Notes: generated by a model not told the origin, from the letters alone. Positions 8,040 to 17,331 are shown, counted from the stretch's first letter. The stretch is DNA of 64,000 bases from Clostridiales bacterium (GCA_022508305.1 JAFLVM010000003.1:1-64000); one strand, 5' to 3'. A program made the numbers and translations.

Positions 8040-8068
8040 TTTACTATTTAAGCGCGATATGGTATAAT
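8040..8068 (+). promoter_or_regulatory. sigma-70 type promoter for the nucleosidase gene
   Basis: TTTACT (8040-8045), 17-base spacer, TATAAT (8063-8068). It decides the start of the next gene: an in-frame ATG at 8069 would lie upstream of the transcript start, so the ATG at 8099 is preferred. Confidence 0.65.
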
Positions 8069-8098
8069 ATGCTTATTAAAATAATAAGTAGGCGAAAT

Positions 8099-8770
8099 AT
8101 GAAAATCGGAATTTTTACTGCAATGGAAAAGGAAGCGGCGTCATTTTTACGAACTGACGTTGTAAAAGAGGTTGTAGGCGCTTTTACCGTATATCACTTC
8201 ACGCTGGGCAAACACGACGCGGTGTTGTGTTGTCCGCCCTCCGTGGGTGAAATTGCCGCATCTGCCGCGTGTCAACTGCTAATCACCAAGTACGGCGTTG
8301 ACTGTATTCTCAACTTTGGAGTAGTGGGCGCGTTGACGCCAAAAGCATCGGTGCAGTCCTTTGTATACGTCAAGGACGTCGTTCACTATGACATGGACGT
8401 AAGCGAAGCAGACAAGACTCCTGTTGGCAGATACGGTTGCTTTGACAACGTGGCTGTACAATGCGACCAAACTTTGCTAATCAAGGCGCAACAGCTAAAC
8501 GCATTGCCGCAAGTCAGGTGCGCTTCTGCCGACAAGTTTGTGGGCGGAGCCGAGCGCAAAGCCGCTCTGCACGAACAATTCGGCGCTGAAATCTGCGATA
8601 TGGAGTCCGCCGGCATTCTGTTTGCCTGCCGTTTCAACAACGTACCCTGCCTGCTTGTCAAGTGCATTTCCGACAGCTTAACGGGCGGATACGGGGAATA
8701 TCGCAACAACGTTTTTACTGCTTGTGAGGGATTTTTCGCCTTCGCCGAGCAGCTTGCCAATATACTTTGA
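8099..8770 (+). CDS. mtnN: 5'-methylthioadenosine/S-adenosylhomocysteine nucleosidase-like protein
   Basis: 223 residues from the ATG at 8099 (ribosome site AGGCG; the promoter argues against the upstream ATG). It starts MKIGIFTAMEKEA, as MTA/SAH nucleosidases do, with the central LNFGVVGAL and the substrate-binding MESAGILFACR and catalytic ISDSL near the C-terminus. Members cleave adenine from MTA, SAH or 5'-deoxyadenosine in methyl-cycle and radical-SAM by-product recycling. It is somewhat divergent from textbook MtnN, so specificity for another purine nucleoside is possible. Its stop overlaps the ribosome site of the DUF362 gene. Confidence 0.8.
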   Translation: MKIGIFTAMEKEAASFLRTDVVKEVVGAFTVYHFTLGKHDAVLCCPPSVGEIAASAACQLLITKYGVDCILNFGVVGALTPKASVQSFVYVKDVVHYDMDVSEADKTPVGRYGCFDNVAVQCDQTLLIKAQQLNALPQVRCASADKFVGGAERKAALHEQFGAEICDMESAGILFACRFNNVPCLLVKCISDSLTGGYGEYRNNVFTACEGFFAFAEQLANIL

Positions 8771-8780
8771 GGTGATTGTC

Positions 8781-9956
8781 ATGGAACAAAAAGTCAAAGT
8801 AGCAACTTCTGGTTGTAAAGATTATCAAGAAAGCAACGTATCAGCAGCGGTAGACGACGTTTTGATGCAACTGGGCGGAATCGAGAAGTTCGTACCGCAA
8901 AATGCCAAGGTCTTTGTCAAGGTCAATTTGGTTCGCGAGATGTCTCCCGATAAATGCGGCACAACGCACCCCGAGGTGGTGGTCGCGCTATGTAAGCAGC
9001 TTCAAAAAGTCACTCAAGATATTATTGTTGGCGACAGCTGCGCGGGTTTGTACACCAAGGGTATGCTTAAACCCGTTTACAGTAAATGCGGGATGACTGA
9101 GGTGGAATCGAGAACCGTTGCCAAGCTCAATCAAAACTTTGACACGCAAACGGTGGACTTGGGCGGCGAGATGATTTCAGACTGCGACATAATAAGCAGT
9201 TTTCTTGACGCCGACGTGGTAGTAAACGTTGCCAAACTTAAAACGCACTCTTTCGCAGGCTACACGGGCGCGGTCAAAAATCTGTTCGGTTTAATCCCCG
9301 GACTTGTCAAGGTGGAGATGCACAGTCGCTTTCCCGAGATGAATGATTTTTGCAACATGCTTGTCGATTTGGAGCGTTTTTCCCACCCCAAGTGCGTTTT
9401 GCACGTGATTGACGGCATATTCGGAATGGACGGCGAAGGTCCGACAAACGGCAAACCCAAGTTCATTGGTCAGCTTCTTGCCTCGCCTGACCCTTACGCG
9501 GTGGACGCAGTGGCGGTGTCGCTTTTTGCCAATCCGTTTGATATACCGCTCATGCAAGTTGCGGCTAAACGCGGTTGTATTGACGAAAGCCTAACCGATA
9601 TTGATTTCGATTTCGCCGCTTGGAAATCCAATTTCATCACCGATTTCGACAGTCCGCCCGCAGAGTCAATGGACTTTATGCTCAACATGCCGAGCTTTGT
9701 CAAAATACTTGTCAAAAAGTACATGGTAAAGCGCGTCAAAATGGACAAGAACTGTCGCGGCTGTGGTAAATGCGCGACTCACTGTCCCGCAAAGGCAATC
9801 TCATTCAAAAAGGGCAGAGCGCGCGTTCACCAGAAAAAGTGTATACATTGCTACTGCTGTCAGGAGCTTTGTCCCTTCAACGCCGTGCGATTCAAAAGGC
9901 CGCTCCTATACAAGTTTGCGCAGAGATATTCCGGCGTACAAAGCAAAAAGAAGTAA
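8781..9956 (+). CDS. DUF362 domain protein with two 4Fe-4S ferredoxin clusters
   Basis: 391 residues from the ATG at 8781 (GAGGTG ahead). An N-terminal DUF362 domain (about 1-300, with GDSCAGLYTKG and VAKLKTHSFAGYTGAVKN, the most conserved stretch) is followed by a dicluster ferredoxin domain. Its first cluster Cys are at about 325, 328, 331 and 335 and the second set is CIHCYCCQELCP. The family is common in anaerobes, and its reaction is unknown although electron transfer is implied. It is translationally coupled to the nucleosidase upstream, whose stop codon overlaps its ribosome site. Confidence 0.88.
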   Translation: MEQKVKVATSGCKDYQESNVSAAVDDVLMQLGGIEKFVPQNAKVFVKVNLVREMSPDKCGTTHPEVVVALCKQLQKVTQDIIVGDSCAGLYTKGMLKPVYSKCGMTEVESRTVAKLNQNFDTQTVDLGGEMISDCDIISSFLDADVVVNVAKLKTHSFAGYTGAVKNLFGLIPGLVKVEMHSRFPEMNDFCNMLVDLERFSHPKCVLHVIDGIFGMDGEGPTNGKPKFIGQLLASPDPYAVDAVAVSLFANPFDIPLMQVAAKRGCIDESLTDIDFDFAAWKSNFITDFDSPPAESMDFMLNMPSFVKILVKKYMVKRVKMDKNCRGCGKCATHCPAKAISFKKGRARVHQKKCIHCYCCQELCPFNAVRFKRPLLYKFAQRYSGVQSKKK

Positions 9957-9967
9957 CTTTTGCTCGC

Positions 9968-10055
9968 TTGACATATTTAGTACTTCATAGTAAAATATCA
10001 ATAATAAAAAATAATTGTACCAAATCAACTTAAAAGCCATCTTTAAGCGGCTTTT
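9968..10055 (+). promoter_or_regulatory. greA-lysS promoter and leader hairpin
   Basis: Near-consensus promoter TTGACA (9968-9973), 17-base spacer, TAAAAT (9991-9996). About 30 bases into the predicted transcript is a stem AAAAGCC/GGCTTTT (10032-10038 with 10049-10055) without a proper T-run. It could be a leader element rather than a terminator. Confidence 0.7.
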
Positions 10056-10086
10056 AGGTTGTTTTGTGTCGTAAAAGGAGTTAAAC

Positions 10087-10536
10087 ATGCCTGAAGTTCA
10101 ATTAACAGAATCCGGTCGCAAAGAGTTAGAAGCGCGTTTGGACTATCTCAAGTCCGTTCGTCGCGCGGAAATTGCCGAGGAAATCAAGACGGCAAGAGGA
10201 TTTGGCGACCTTTCGGAAAACGCCGAGTACGATGCAGCGCGCAAAGCGCAAGCAGAAATGGAAGGTGAAATTGCTGAAATCGAAGCCAAACTTCGTATGG
10301 CAAAGATTATTCACGAAACGACGGTTACCTGCGCTGAAATCGTAGACGGCAAGGAACTTGAAAAGAAGACCTATACTATTGTCGGAACAGCAGAAGCGGA
10401 CCTGAAGAGCGGTCGTATCAGCGACGAATCACCCGTTGGAGCAGCTCTCATCAAGGCGCAGGACGGACAAACCGTAAGCGTAAGCCTTCCTAACGGCAAG
10501 GTTAAGAGCATCAAGGTGTACAAGGTTACAAGATAA
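10087..10536 (+). CDS. greA: transcription elongation factor GreA
   Basis: 149 residues. An N-terminal antiparallel coiled coil (about 1-75) carries the tip acidic motif GDLSENAEYDA (40-50) that enters the RNA polymerase secondary channel and stimulates cleavage of backtracked RNA. The C-terminal FKBP-like domain contains VGAALIKAQDGQTVSV. Length is slightly short for the family. It is preceded by AAAGGAG and followed 22 bases later by lysS, a common clostridial pairing. Confidence 0.95.
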   Translation: MPEVQLTESGRKELEARLDYLKSVRRAEIAEEIKTARGFGDLSENAEYDAARKAQAEMEGEIAEIEAKLRMAKIIHETTVTCAEIVDGKELEKKTYTIVGTAEADLKSGRISDESPVGAALIKAQDGQTVSVSLPNGKVKSIKVYKVTR

Positions 10537-10558
10537 GTTTACCCAAAGGGGAAATATC

Positions 10559-12076
10559 ATGAGTGAAGAAAAGACCACTGTTGTAGTAGAACAGGAACAG
10601 GATCTAAACGAAATATTGCGTATTCGCCGCGAAAAGCTGGCAAAGCTGATCGACGAGGGCAAGAACCCTTACGAGATTACTCGCTTTGACAAAACTCACT
10701 CCTCCAAGCAAATTTTGGAGAGTTACGTTGACCATGCCGAGGGCGAAGAGTACGAACCGCAGATTGTAGCCGTTGCAGGTCGTATGACCTCTCGCCGTAT
10801 TATGGGTAAGGCAAGCTTTTGCCACATCTTAGACGGCGAGGGCTCAATCCAACTTTACGTCAAACGCGACGAGGTTGGCGAGGACGTTTACGCAGCATTC
10901 AAAACTTGGGATATCGGCGACATTATCGGCGGCGTAGGCGAAGTTTTCCGCACCCATATGGGCGAAATCTCCGTAAAACTCACGTCTATTCAACTGCTTT
11001 CTAAGTCTTTGTTGCCCCTGCCCGAAAAATTCCACGGACTTAAGGACATCGAGACAAGATACCGTCAACGCTACGTTGATTTGATTGCTAATCCCGAAGT
11101 AAAGCGTACTTTCGTTGTCCGTTCGGGCATCATGAAGGCAATCCGCGAGTATCTGGACAATCTCGGTTATCTCGAAGTGGAAACGCCTATTCTTAACACG
11201 ATAGCGGGCGGCGCAAACGCGCGTCCTTTCATCACTCACCACAACACGCTGGACATTGATATGTACATGCGTATTGCAACGGAACTGCACCTAAAACGCC
11301 TCATCGTTGGCGGCTTTGAAAGGGTGTACGAAATCGGTAGACAGTTCCGCAACGAGGGAATGGATTTGCGTCATAATCCCGAGTTCACGACGATAGAACT
11401 GTATCAAGCGTATACCGACTTCCACGGCATGATGGAGATTGCTCAAGGAATGTTCTGCTACGTAGCAGACAAAGTGCTTGGAACGCGCCTGTTGCCGTAC
11501 GGCGACGTAACTATCGACCTCAACAACTGGCAATCCCTCAGCATGATTGAGGCTGTCAAGAAGTACACGGGTGTTGACTTTGAAAAACTTTCCGAAAAGC
11601 AAGCAGTTGCAACCTGCAAGAAGAAGGGCATCGAACTTGCTGTAGGAAAGCAAACTTGGGGTAACGCGCTGTACGAAATGTTTGACGCCTTTGTTGAAAA
11701 AGAACTGGTGCAACCCACCTTCATTTACGATTATCCCGTAGAAGTCAGCCCGCTTGCAAAGAAAAAGCCGACAGATCCGCGCCTGACCGAGCGTTTCGAG
11801 TTCTTTATCAATTGCAGCGAGATGGGCAACGCCTTCTCCGAATTGAACGACCCGATTGACCAATACGAACGCTTTGCAGCGCAAGTAAAGGCGAAAGCGC
11901 AAGGTGACGACGAGGCTCAAATGATGGACGAGGACTTTGTAACGGCTCTCGAATACGGAATGCCTCCGACAGGCGGTATGGGAATTGGCATTGACAGAAT
12001 GGTAATGTTGTTCACCAACAACCAATCAATCCGCGACGTCCTTCTCTTCCCGACAATGAAACCGCTAAGCAAATAA
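10559..12076 (+). CDS. lysS: lysyl-tRNA synthetase, class II
   Basis: 505 residues. An N-terminal OB-fold anticodon-binding domain (about 70-180) is followed by the class II catalytic core. Motif 2 lies in GRQFRNEGMDLRHNPEFT and motif 3 in GMGIGIDRMVMLF near the C-terminus. It charges tRNA-Lys with ATP and lysine in the cytosol. The ATG at 10559 follows AAAGGGGAA. No T-box is seen. It is probably co-transcribed with greA. Confidence 0.97.
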   Translation: MSEEKTTVVVEQEQDLNEILRIRREKLAKLIDEGKNPYEITRFDKTHSSKQILESYVDHAEGEEYEPQIVAVAGRMTSRRIMGKASFCHILDGEGSIQLYVKRDEVGEDVYAAFKTWDIGDIIGGVGEVFRTHMGEISVKLTSIQLLSKSLLPLPEKFHGLKDIETRYRQRYVDLIANPEVKRTFVVRSGIMKAIREYLDNLGYLEVETPILNTIAGGANARPFITHHNTLDIDMYMRIATELHLKRLIVGGFERVYEIGRQFRNEGMDLRHNPEFTTIELYQAYTDFHGMMEIAQGMFCYVADKVLGTRLLPYGDVTIDLNNWQSLSMIEAVKKYTGVDFEKLSEKQAVATCKKKGIELAVGKQTWGNALYEMFDAFVEKELVQPTFIYDYPVEVSPLAKKKPTDPRLTERFEFFINCSEMGNAFSELNDPIDQYERFAAQVKAKAQGDDEAQMMDEDFVTALEYGMPPTGGMGIGIDRMVMLFTNNQSIRDVLLFPTMKPLSK

Positions 12077-12096
12077 TATATTCTTGAAACTAACGA

Positions 12097-12122
12097 GAGG
12101 AGGAAACAGATGTTTCTTCCTC
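12097..12122 (+). terminator. terminator-like hairpin after lysS
   Basis: Stem GAGGAGGAAAC (12097-12107) and GTTTCTTCCTC (12112-12122) with one G-T pair, followed by TTATAACTATT. The T-tail is weak. Confidence 0.55.
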
Positions 12123-12184
12123 TTATAACTATTGAATATTCAATAAATCAATTGTAAAATTGGCACAACCAATAAAATGACTGT

Positions 12185-12532
12185 ATGATTGGAAAAACCG
12201 TCAAAGTAATCGTTGATAGACCTCTTGGCAGCTTCCACCCAGAGCGCAAGGATATTTACTATCCTGTCAATTACGGCTACGTGAAGGGAATAATAGCACC
12301 CGACGGTGAAGAGCAGGATGCGTATATACTTGGTGTCAACGTTCCCGTAAAAGAGTTCACGGGTAAGGTTATTGCGATAATCCACCGAGAGGACGACGTG
12401 GAAGACAAGTGGATAGTAGCGCCCGAAAACTGTTGTTTCACTCAAGAAGAGATAGAACAACAGGTAAACTTTCAAGAAAAGTACTTCCAACACACCGTTA
12501 CAATGTTCAATCAAGTGGGTAAAGGGGAATAA
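12185..12532 (+). CDS. inorganic pyrophosphatase-family protein (short form)
   Basis: 115 residues. It has the family I pyrophosphatase hallmarks YYPVNYGYV (with the substrate-binding Tyr) and DGEEQDAYILG, and then HREDDVEDKWIVA with metal-binding acids. It is shorter than classical PPases (about 170), and short versions like this are frequent in Clostridia. It would hydrolyse pyrophosphate to drive biosynthesis. There is no clear Shine-Dalgarno before the ATG. The next gene begins two bases after the stop, so the two form an operon. Confidence 0.75.
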   Translation: MIGKTVKVIVDRPLGSFHPERKDIYYPVNYGYVKGIIAPDGEEQDAYILGVNVPVKEFTGKVIAIIHREDDVEDKWIVAPENCCFTQEEIEQQVNFQEKYFQHTVTMFNQVGKGE

Positions 12533-12533
12533 T

Positions 12534-12839
12534 ATGAAAAAAGTCAAAATAACGGTAATGAAAGTAGCGCGCTACGACGACTTGATAGCGCAATACGAAA
12601 ATCCAATTGAGCACGCGTGCAGTATGCAGGTAGGGCAAGTCTTTATTGCAAAAGGTCACGAGCGTCCCGACTTCTTTTGCGATAGCGCATGGGATAGCGT
12701 AGCGCCCTTTGTCAAGGTTCTTGCAGCGGGTGGCGGTAACTTCTACGACGGTTGGATGAAGAACGAAAAGTCCGCAATGATTTCATGCAACGACGGCTTT
12801 CGTCCTGTCAGTTTCCTCTTGGAAGCAATTGACGAGTAG
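12534..12839 (+). CDS. TIGR04076 family protein
   Basis: 101 residues. It matches the small family TIGR04076 in pattern: KVKITVMK at the start, a central GQVFIAKGHERPDFFCDSAW, then GGNFYDGW and a C-terminal CNDGFRPVSF. The Cys positions (in FCDSAW and ISCNDG) are the conserved ones. Function is unknown; in anaerobes it often sits near redox enzymes. The start is 1 base after the upstream stop, with the ribosome site GGGGAA inside the pyrophosphatase gene. Confidence 0.75.
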   Translation: MKKVKITVMKVARYDDLIAQYENPIEHACSMQVGQVFIAKGHERPDFFCDSAWDSVAPFVKVLAAGGGNFYDGWMKNEKSAMISCNDGFRPVSFLLEAIDE

Positions 12840-12939
12840 ACTCGGGTATTCGTCTTGGACGCTTATGCGATGTCTCAAATCCGAACACTCTCGCCAATAA
12901 TCGTGAAAAACCAAACAGTTACTATATATAGGAGAATAT

Positions 12940-13656
12940 ATGATATACACAAAACAGCAAATGGTCGGTAGTTACATGATTGGCGCAGACGTCAATTTGT
13001 CAGTAATAGGCTTGTTCGGCTTGGTTGAGTCCGCCATAACCGAAGGCATGGGCGTGTTGAAAATTGACGGCTTGACAATAAAAAGAGAGTACAACGCATT
13101 TTGGGTGTTTACCAAAAACCGTATAAAGATTTTCGGTAAAGCTCCTTGGGGAGAGGTACTAACTGTACAAAGTTTTATTTCCAACGTGTCAATTGCTAAG
13201 TTGGATGTAGACACAGTACTCAAAAAATCTGACGGCAGTGTAATTGCCTATTCCCGTTGTGAGATGTGTCCGCTTGACGCAGCAACAGGGCGTATCAAAC
13301 GTACGTCAGCAGTAGGCGTCAACGAAACAATTGTTGCCGAAAAGCCATTGATGAACATTGCGTTTGAAAAGTTTGACGACGGTGATTTGCCACTCGTTGA
13401 TAGTGTAACGGTGCGCTCCACGAACGTTGATTACAGCAACCATTGCAACAACGTCGAGTATTTGCGGTTTATTTTAAACACCTACACGGTTGCAGAGTTA
13501 ATCAACAAGCCTATCAAGGAAATAGAAGTGAATTACGTCAACCAGTCTTACGAAGGCGACACGCTGTCAGTCTACAAAACTACAGGTGATAACCGCGACC
13601 TGCTCTCTCTCAAAAAGAACGACCAAACGGTTATAAAGTGCGTAATTAGCCACTAA
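12940..13656 (+). CDS. acyl-ACP thioesterase (FatA/FatB-like)
   Basis: 238 residues in a double hot-dog arrangement. The N-terminal half has EYNAFWVFTKNRIKI and the C-terminal half has VRSTNVDYSNHCNNVEYLRF, the Asp/Asn-His catalytic region of bacterial acyl-ACP thioesterases. It releases fatty acids from acyl carrier protein. Such genes are common in Clostridia and set chain length or supply exogenous-type fatty acids. It is preceded by AGGAGA and followed by a strong terminator. Confidence 0.85.
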   Translation: MIYTKQQMVGSYMIGADVNLSVIGLFGLVESAITEGMGVLKIDGLTIKREYNAFWVFTKNRIKIFGKAPWGEVLTVQSFISNVSIAKLDVDTVLKKSDGSVIAYSRCEMCPLDAATGRIKRTSAVGVNETIVAEKPLMNIAFEKFDDGDLPLVDSVTVRSTNVDYSNHCNNVEYLRFILNTYTVAELINKPIKEIEVNYVNQSYEGDTLSVYKTTGDNRDLLSLKKNDQTVIKCVISH

Positions 13657-13666
13657 TAATATTCAA

Positions 13667-13696
13667 AAAAAACACGCCTATAAAGCGTGTTTTTTA
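13667..13696 (+). terminator. intrinsic terminator after thioesterase
   Basis: AAAAAACACGC and GCGTGTTTTTT arms around a 7-base loop, with T-runs on both strands. Confidence 0.9.
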
Positions 13697-13786
13697 ACAT
13701 GGGGTAGGGAAACTGTAACAGTTGAGGCATTAGTGTTTAGTTTTAATCACTCCACATTTAATTTACCTGAATAATCTAATCAAGCA

Positions 13787-14698
13787 TTAAACATTTTCCA
13801 GTAGATTGTTTCTGTAATTAAATTTCTTTAATACTTTGATTTTTCTTGAAGTGGTCACCTCTGTGTAACGCTCAGTAATGGAAACGTTGCTGTGTCCGAG
13901 AATTTCCTGAACCGACCTTAGATCCGAGCCGTTTGCAAGTAGATTGGTGGCAAAGGTATGGCGTAAATAGTGCGGTGTAGCGTGAACGTTAATTTGCGCG
14001 AGATTGCGATATTTGTCAAAAATATTCTCAATGCCGTGTATGGAAATGGGCGACAGTTCTCTGTTTACAAATACGAAACTATGCGACGGCGCAAGCTCAC
14101 TTCGTAGAACAAGCCAGCGTTTGAGGTTCGTAACTGTTTCCGCGCAGGACAAATAAATCAACCTTTCCTTTTTGCCCTTGCCGTGTATAAGAATAATTTT
14201 TGAGCGTAGGTCCACGTCGTCCACAGTTATTGCCGCTGCCTCGCCAATTCGTATTCCGGTCGAACACAACAAGTCAATCAATGCAAGATCACGTGTGATT
14301 TGGAAGGTGGCAAATTTCGTAGTCGCCTCGTCACGCAGTTTGTACAATGTGGCAAGCAGCCGTTTGACTTCTCTTACGGAAATGGTGCGCGGCAACGTCT
14401 TCTCCGACTTCAATTTGAACTCAAATTGTAACATGGGGTTGGAAATTTTGTCATTTCGGTACACATACTTGAAATATTGTCCCAGCGTTGCAATGTGCCT
14501 CTTGATAGTTGTGGTCTTGTGATTTGTGTCAATGAGATTAGATACGTACCTCATTACGTTTGCGTCACCCGTTTCGTTGACGTATCTAACGTATGCGGCC
14601 AAGTCCTGCTTGTAAGCGCATATCGTCTTGTCGCTCAGATTTTTTGTAACCTTGCAAAATGCAATAAATTCGTTTACTTTGTTTACCTTTGCTTTCAT
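13787..14698 (-). CDS. tyrosine recombinase, XerC/XerD-type
   Basis: 303 residues. The N-terminal SAM-like core-binding domain (about 5-85) precedes a catalytic domain with a full set of residues: R150 (STGIRIGEA), K174/176 (HGKGKKERL), H243 and R246 (HYLRH), H269 (LGHSN) and nucleophile Y278 (ERYTEV). Length suits Xer chromosome-dimer resolvases, but many integrases look the same. No flanking att repeats or phage genes are visible, so a housekeeping Xer role is favoured. It is preceded by AAGGAG and read alone on the minus strand. Confidence 0.88.
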   Translation of the reverse strand: MKAKVNKVNEFIAFCKVTKNLSDKTICAYKQDLAAYVRYVNETGDANVMRYVSNLIDTNHKTTTIKRHIATLGQYFKYVYRNDKISNPMLQFEFKLKSEKTLPRTISVREVKRLLATLYKLRDEATTKFATFQITRDLALIDLLCSTGIRIGEAAAITVDDVDLRSKIILIHGKGKKERLIYLSCAETVTNLKRWLVLRSELAPSHSFVFVNRELSPISIHGIENIFDKYRNLAQINVHATPHYLRHTFATNLLANGSDLRSVQEILGHSNVSITERYTEVTTSRKIKVLKKFNYRNNLLENV

Positions 14699-14832
14699 AG
14701 TTTTTCTCCTTTGTTTGTAAGTGTGCTAATATACAAAATTGCAATTTACTATTATATACGCGATTCAAGGAGTTAACAAATGATTAGCGACGTTGACTTG
14801 GAGAATTGACAACATAATACCACAAGAAAACA

Positions 14833-14862
14833 ACAGGAAGAGGTATTGTTTCCTCTTCCTGT
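14833..14862 (-). terminator. terminator of the LRR lipoprotein gene
   Basis: Perfect 11-bp stem ACAGGAAGAGG (14833-14843) with its complement at 14852-14862. Read on the minus strand it is followed by TTGTTTTCTTG. It lies about 80 bases past the stop of the gene at 14941. Confidence 0.7.
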
Positions 14863-14940
14863 AGTTATGGCATAATTTTTTAAAGTATGCTATCGGCACT
14901 TCGCTTCATTTCGCAGATTTTCTTTCACTATTATTTCAGT

Positions 14941-17064
14941 TCAGGAATTGTAGTGTCTTGTTGCGCTTAGCAATCCATCGTTACCGTTTGCTCCGATGCC
15001 GATAGCGTTCCAATCGGCTTCTGAACCGGTGTAGTAGACGTCGTCAATTTCCGCTGACGTAAACGCGTTGTGTTCGATAGTCTGCAAGTTACTCGACAAT
15101 CTTACGGTTTTGAGTGCGGTGCATGAGCCAAACGTTACCGTTTCAATTTTAGTAACGCCACTGCCAATAGTAACGCTTGCAAGATTGGTGCAAATTTGGA
15201 ACGCGCCATATTCAATGCTTGTCACGCTGTCTGGAATTACAATACTTGTCAGCGCTTCACAATACATGAAGGCGAAAGAACCAATCTTTTTCAGTCCTTC
15301 GTTTAATGTCACAGTTTCAAGATATCTACAATTGTAAAATGCGTGGTCGCCAATTTCCGTTACGCTACTTGGGATTGTAATGTGAGTTACGTTGAAACAG
15401 TCGTAGAACAAATAGGAACTTATGTACTCAACGTTGTTGCCAAAGTTAACCGTTGTCAATTTGTCGCAATCGGCAAACGCCCTGTAGGAGTCGTATGCTT
15501 GTGGCGACGCTTTGCTCACGTCGTAAATGCAGTTTGTTGCGTTCCAGTAGACATTTTCCAAATCGTTGCAGTAGTTCAACACGCCGCACCCAACGCGCTT
15601 TACGCCACTGGGTAGTGTGAAGCTTACAAAACTCTTGCATGCGGCAAACGCGCTGTCACCAATGGTAGTTACACTTTCGGGGATGGTTATGCCAAGTAGC
15701 GCCCAGCAACCGCCAAAGGCTACGTCGCCAATAGTGGTTAACCCGTTGTTCAGCGTTATGCTCGTCAAGCCTCTGCAGTCATCGAATGCATATTCACCAA
15801 TTTCCCTCGTGCTGTTGGGCAACGTCATCTCGGTAATTTTGTTGCATCGCGCAAAAGCGTAGTCGCCGATTTTTTCCACTTTGCTGCCGAACGTTACGCT
15901 TTCAAGATTATCACAGCCGGAAAACATTGATTTGCCAAGTTCCTTCAGACCGTTGCCAATGGTTATGCTCGTTAGCGATTTGCAATCCCAAAATATTGAT
16001 TCGCCAACACTCAGCACGCTATCTGGGATGGCAATCGTTTCCAAGCTCTCACTCATAGAGAATGCGTAATCGCCAATTTCGGTAACGCTGTTAGGTATTG
16101 TTATGCTTACCAATGCCGAGCTACCAAACGCCCAGTTGCCGATACGGGTGATGTGACTTGGAATATTAAAAGTTGTAAAGGACGTACAACCGCCAAACCA
16201 GTTGCCTATTTCGGTAATGCCACTGCCGAGTGTAACGTTCGTGAGAGATGTGCAGTTGCCAAATGCAGATTGCCCAATACTTGTTACTGTGTTGGGTATT
16301 GTTATGCTTGCAAGACTTGAGCATTGTGAAAACGCGTAGTCGCCAATAGTGGTCAAACCGCTGCCAAACGTTACGCTTGTAAGACTTGCGCAATTAACAA
16401 ATGCGCCTTCATCGATTTCAATCACGCTGTCGGGAATAAATACGCTTTCAAAATCTTCGCTGAGGAATGCATGATCGGCGATACGGGTAACAGGTTTACC
16501 CATGTATTCGTCGGCGATCACCAGTACCGTTACGGTATTGCCGTATTTAAACAAACCTCTGACGTAAGCGGTTTCACCGTCTATGTCTAACTCATACCAC
16601 AGGTTCTCCGTCGGCTTTTTCGCTCCGCATACGGAACACACTCCGTCAACGTAAGTGTGTTTTGGAATGATTACGTTGCTTCTGTCGAGTATTGGAATCT
16701 CACCGTTACTGTCTTGAAACCACATTTCGCAATGGCTGCAAGTATAGTACGCTAAGTTACCGGTTTCCGTACAGGATTGCGTTTTTGCAGGTACGAGTGT
16801 GAGAATGTGCATGCCTTTGCCGCCTGCCAAATCGAAAAAACAAGTGTCGCAAATGCCGTCTTTGTTGTCGTCGCTGTGCCTTTCGAAGTCCTTTTGTCGG
16901 GCATCGCATAGACCGGGCGCGATACATTCGTGAAAATGTCCCTCCGAATTGGAATTCCAGTCGGTATTGTAGTTGTGCACGTGTTCTTCCTCGCAGGCGA
17001 CGCACACGAACACGCAACTAAGCGCGCACAGGGCAACCAAAATTGTAAGTAAAAACTTTTTCAT
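14941..17064 (-). CDS. BspA-type leucine-rich-repeat surface lipoprotein
   Basis: 707 residues. It has a lipoprotein-like signal with a Cys-rich end (CVACEE near residue 24) and a Cys/His-rich segment (about 28-160: HVHNYNTDW..., HFHEC, CDTC, CSHC, CSVCG). More than fifteen LRR_5 (BspA-like) repeats of the form SVTFGSGLTTIGDYAFSQC follow, about 23 residues each, to the end. Such proteins are displayed on the surface of gut bacteria and bind host or partner-cell ligands. The N-terminal Cys/His modules have the same style as the stalk repeats of the DGR target at 32343, suggesting a shared surface repeat vocabulary. Confidence 0.9.
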   Translation of the reverse strand: MKKFLLTILVALCALSCVFVCVACEEEHVHNYNTDWNSNSEGHFHECIAPGLCDARQKDFERHSDDNKDGICDTCFFDLAGGKGMHILTLVPAKTQSCTETGNLAYYTCSHCEMWFQDSNGEIPILDRSNVIIPKHTYVDGVCSVCGAKKPTENLWYELDIDGETAYVRGLFKYGNTVTVLVIADEYMGKPVTRIADHAFLSEDFESVFIPDSVIEIDEGAFVNCASLTSVTFGSGLTTIGDYAFSQCSSLASITIPNTVTSIGQSAFGNCTSLTNVTLGSGITEIGNWFGGCTSFTTFNIPSHITRIGNWAFGSSALVSITIPNSVTEIGDYAFSMSESLETIAIPDSVLSVGESIFWDCKSLTSITIGNGLKELGKSMFSGCDNLESVTFGSKVEKIGDYAFARCNKITEMTLPNSTREIGEYAFDDCRGLTSITLNNGLTTIGDVAFGGCWALLGITIPESVTTIGDSAFAACKSFVSFTLPSGVKRVGCGVLNYCNDLENVYWNATNCIYDVSKASPQAYDSYRAFADCDKLTTVNFGNNVEYISSYLFYDCFNVTHITIPSSVTEIGDHAFYNCRYLETVTLNEGLKKIGSFAFMYCEALTSIVIPDSVTSIEYGAFQICTNLASVTIGSGVTKIETVTFGSCTALKTVRLSSNLQTIEHNAFTSAEIDDVYYTGSEADWNAIGIGANGNDGLLSATRHYNS

Positions 17065-17331
17065 ATACTATCTATTACTCCTTATAATAGTATTAGAAGC
17101 ATTTTACTAAACAAAGCGTTAAAAAAGCGTTAAAACGAAGCGTTTATTCAAAAATAAATTGTTGTCTTTTAAATTACCCGTCAAATTGTTTGTTTTTAAT
17201 AAATTCATTAACAAATTTTTCGCTGTATTGTCGCGCATAACATCAATTTTTATAATTCAATTTCGCTAAAATTTCATTTTCGTTCGTATTCATTTGGCGT
17301 TCCATTTCATTTGCCGTTATCTCGTGCAATC
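17065..17331. other. AT-rich intergenic region
   Basis: About 270 bases without a supported gene, between the LRR gene and the tRNA-Leu terminator. A ribosome site (AGGAGTA, minus strand) for the LRR gene is at 17075-17082. A direct repeat of AAAGCGTTAAAA occurs near 17120. I see no structured RNA or ORF. Confidence 0.5.

Noticed and set aside
11291-12025. 244-codon minus-strand frame
   Set aside because: Antisense of lysS; no independent support.
13787-14698. Tyrosine recombinase as sign of a prophage or integrative element
   Set aside because: No flanking att repeats, phage or conjugation genes; length and motifs fit a housekeeping Xer.
14780-14809. 9-codon ORF with a good ribosome site (AAGGAG)
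   Set aside because: Too short to support as a gene; could be a decayed gene start or chance.
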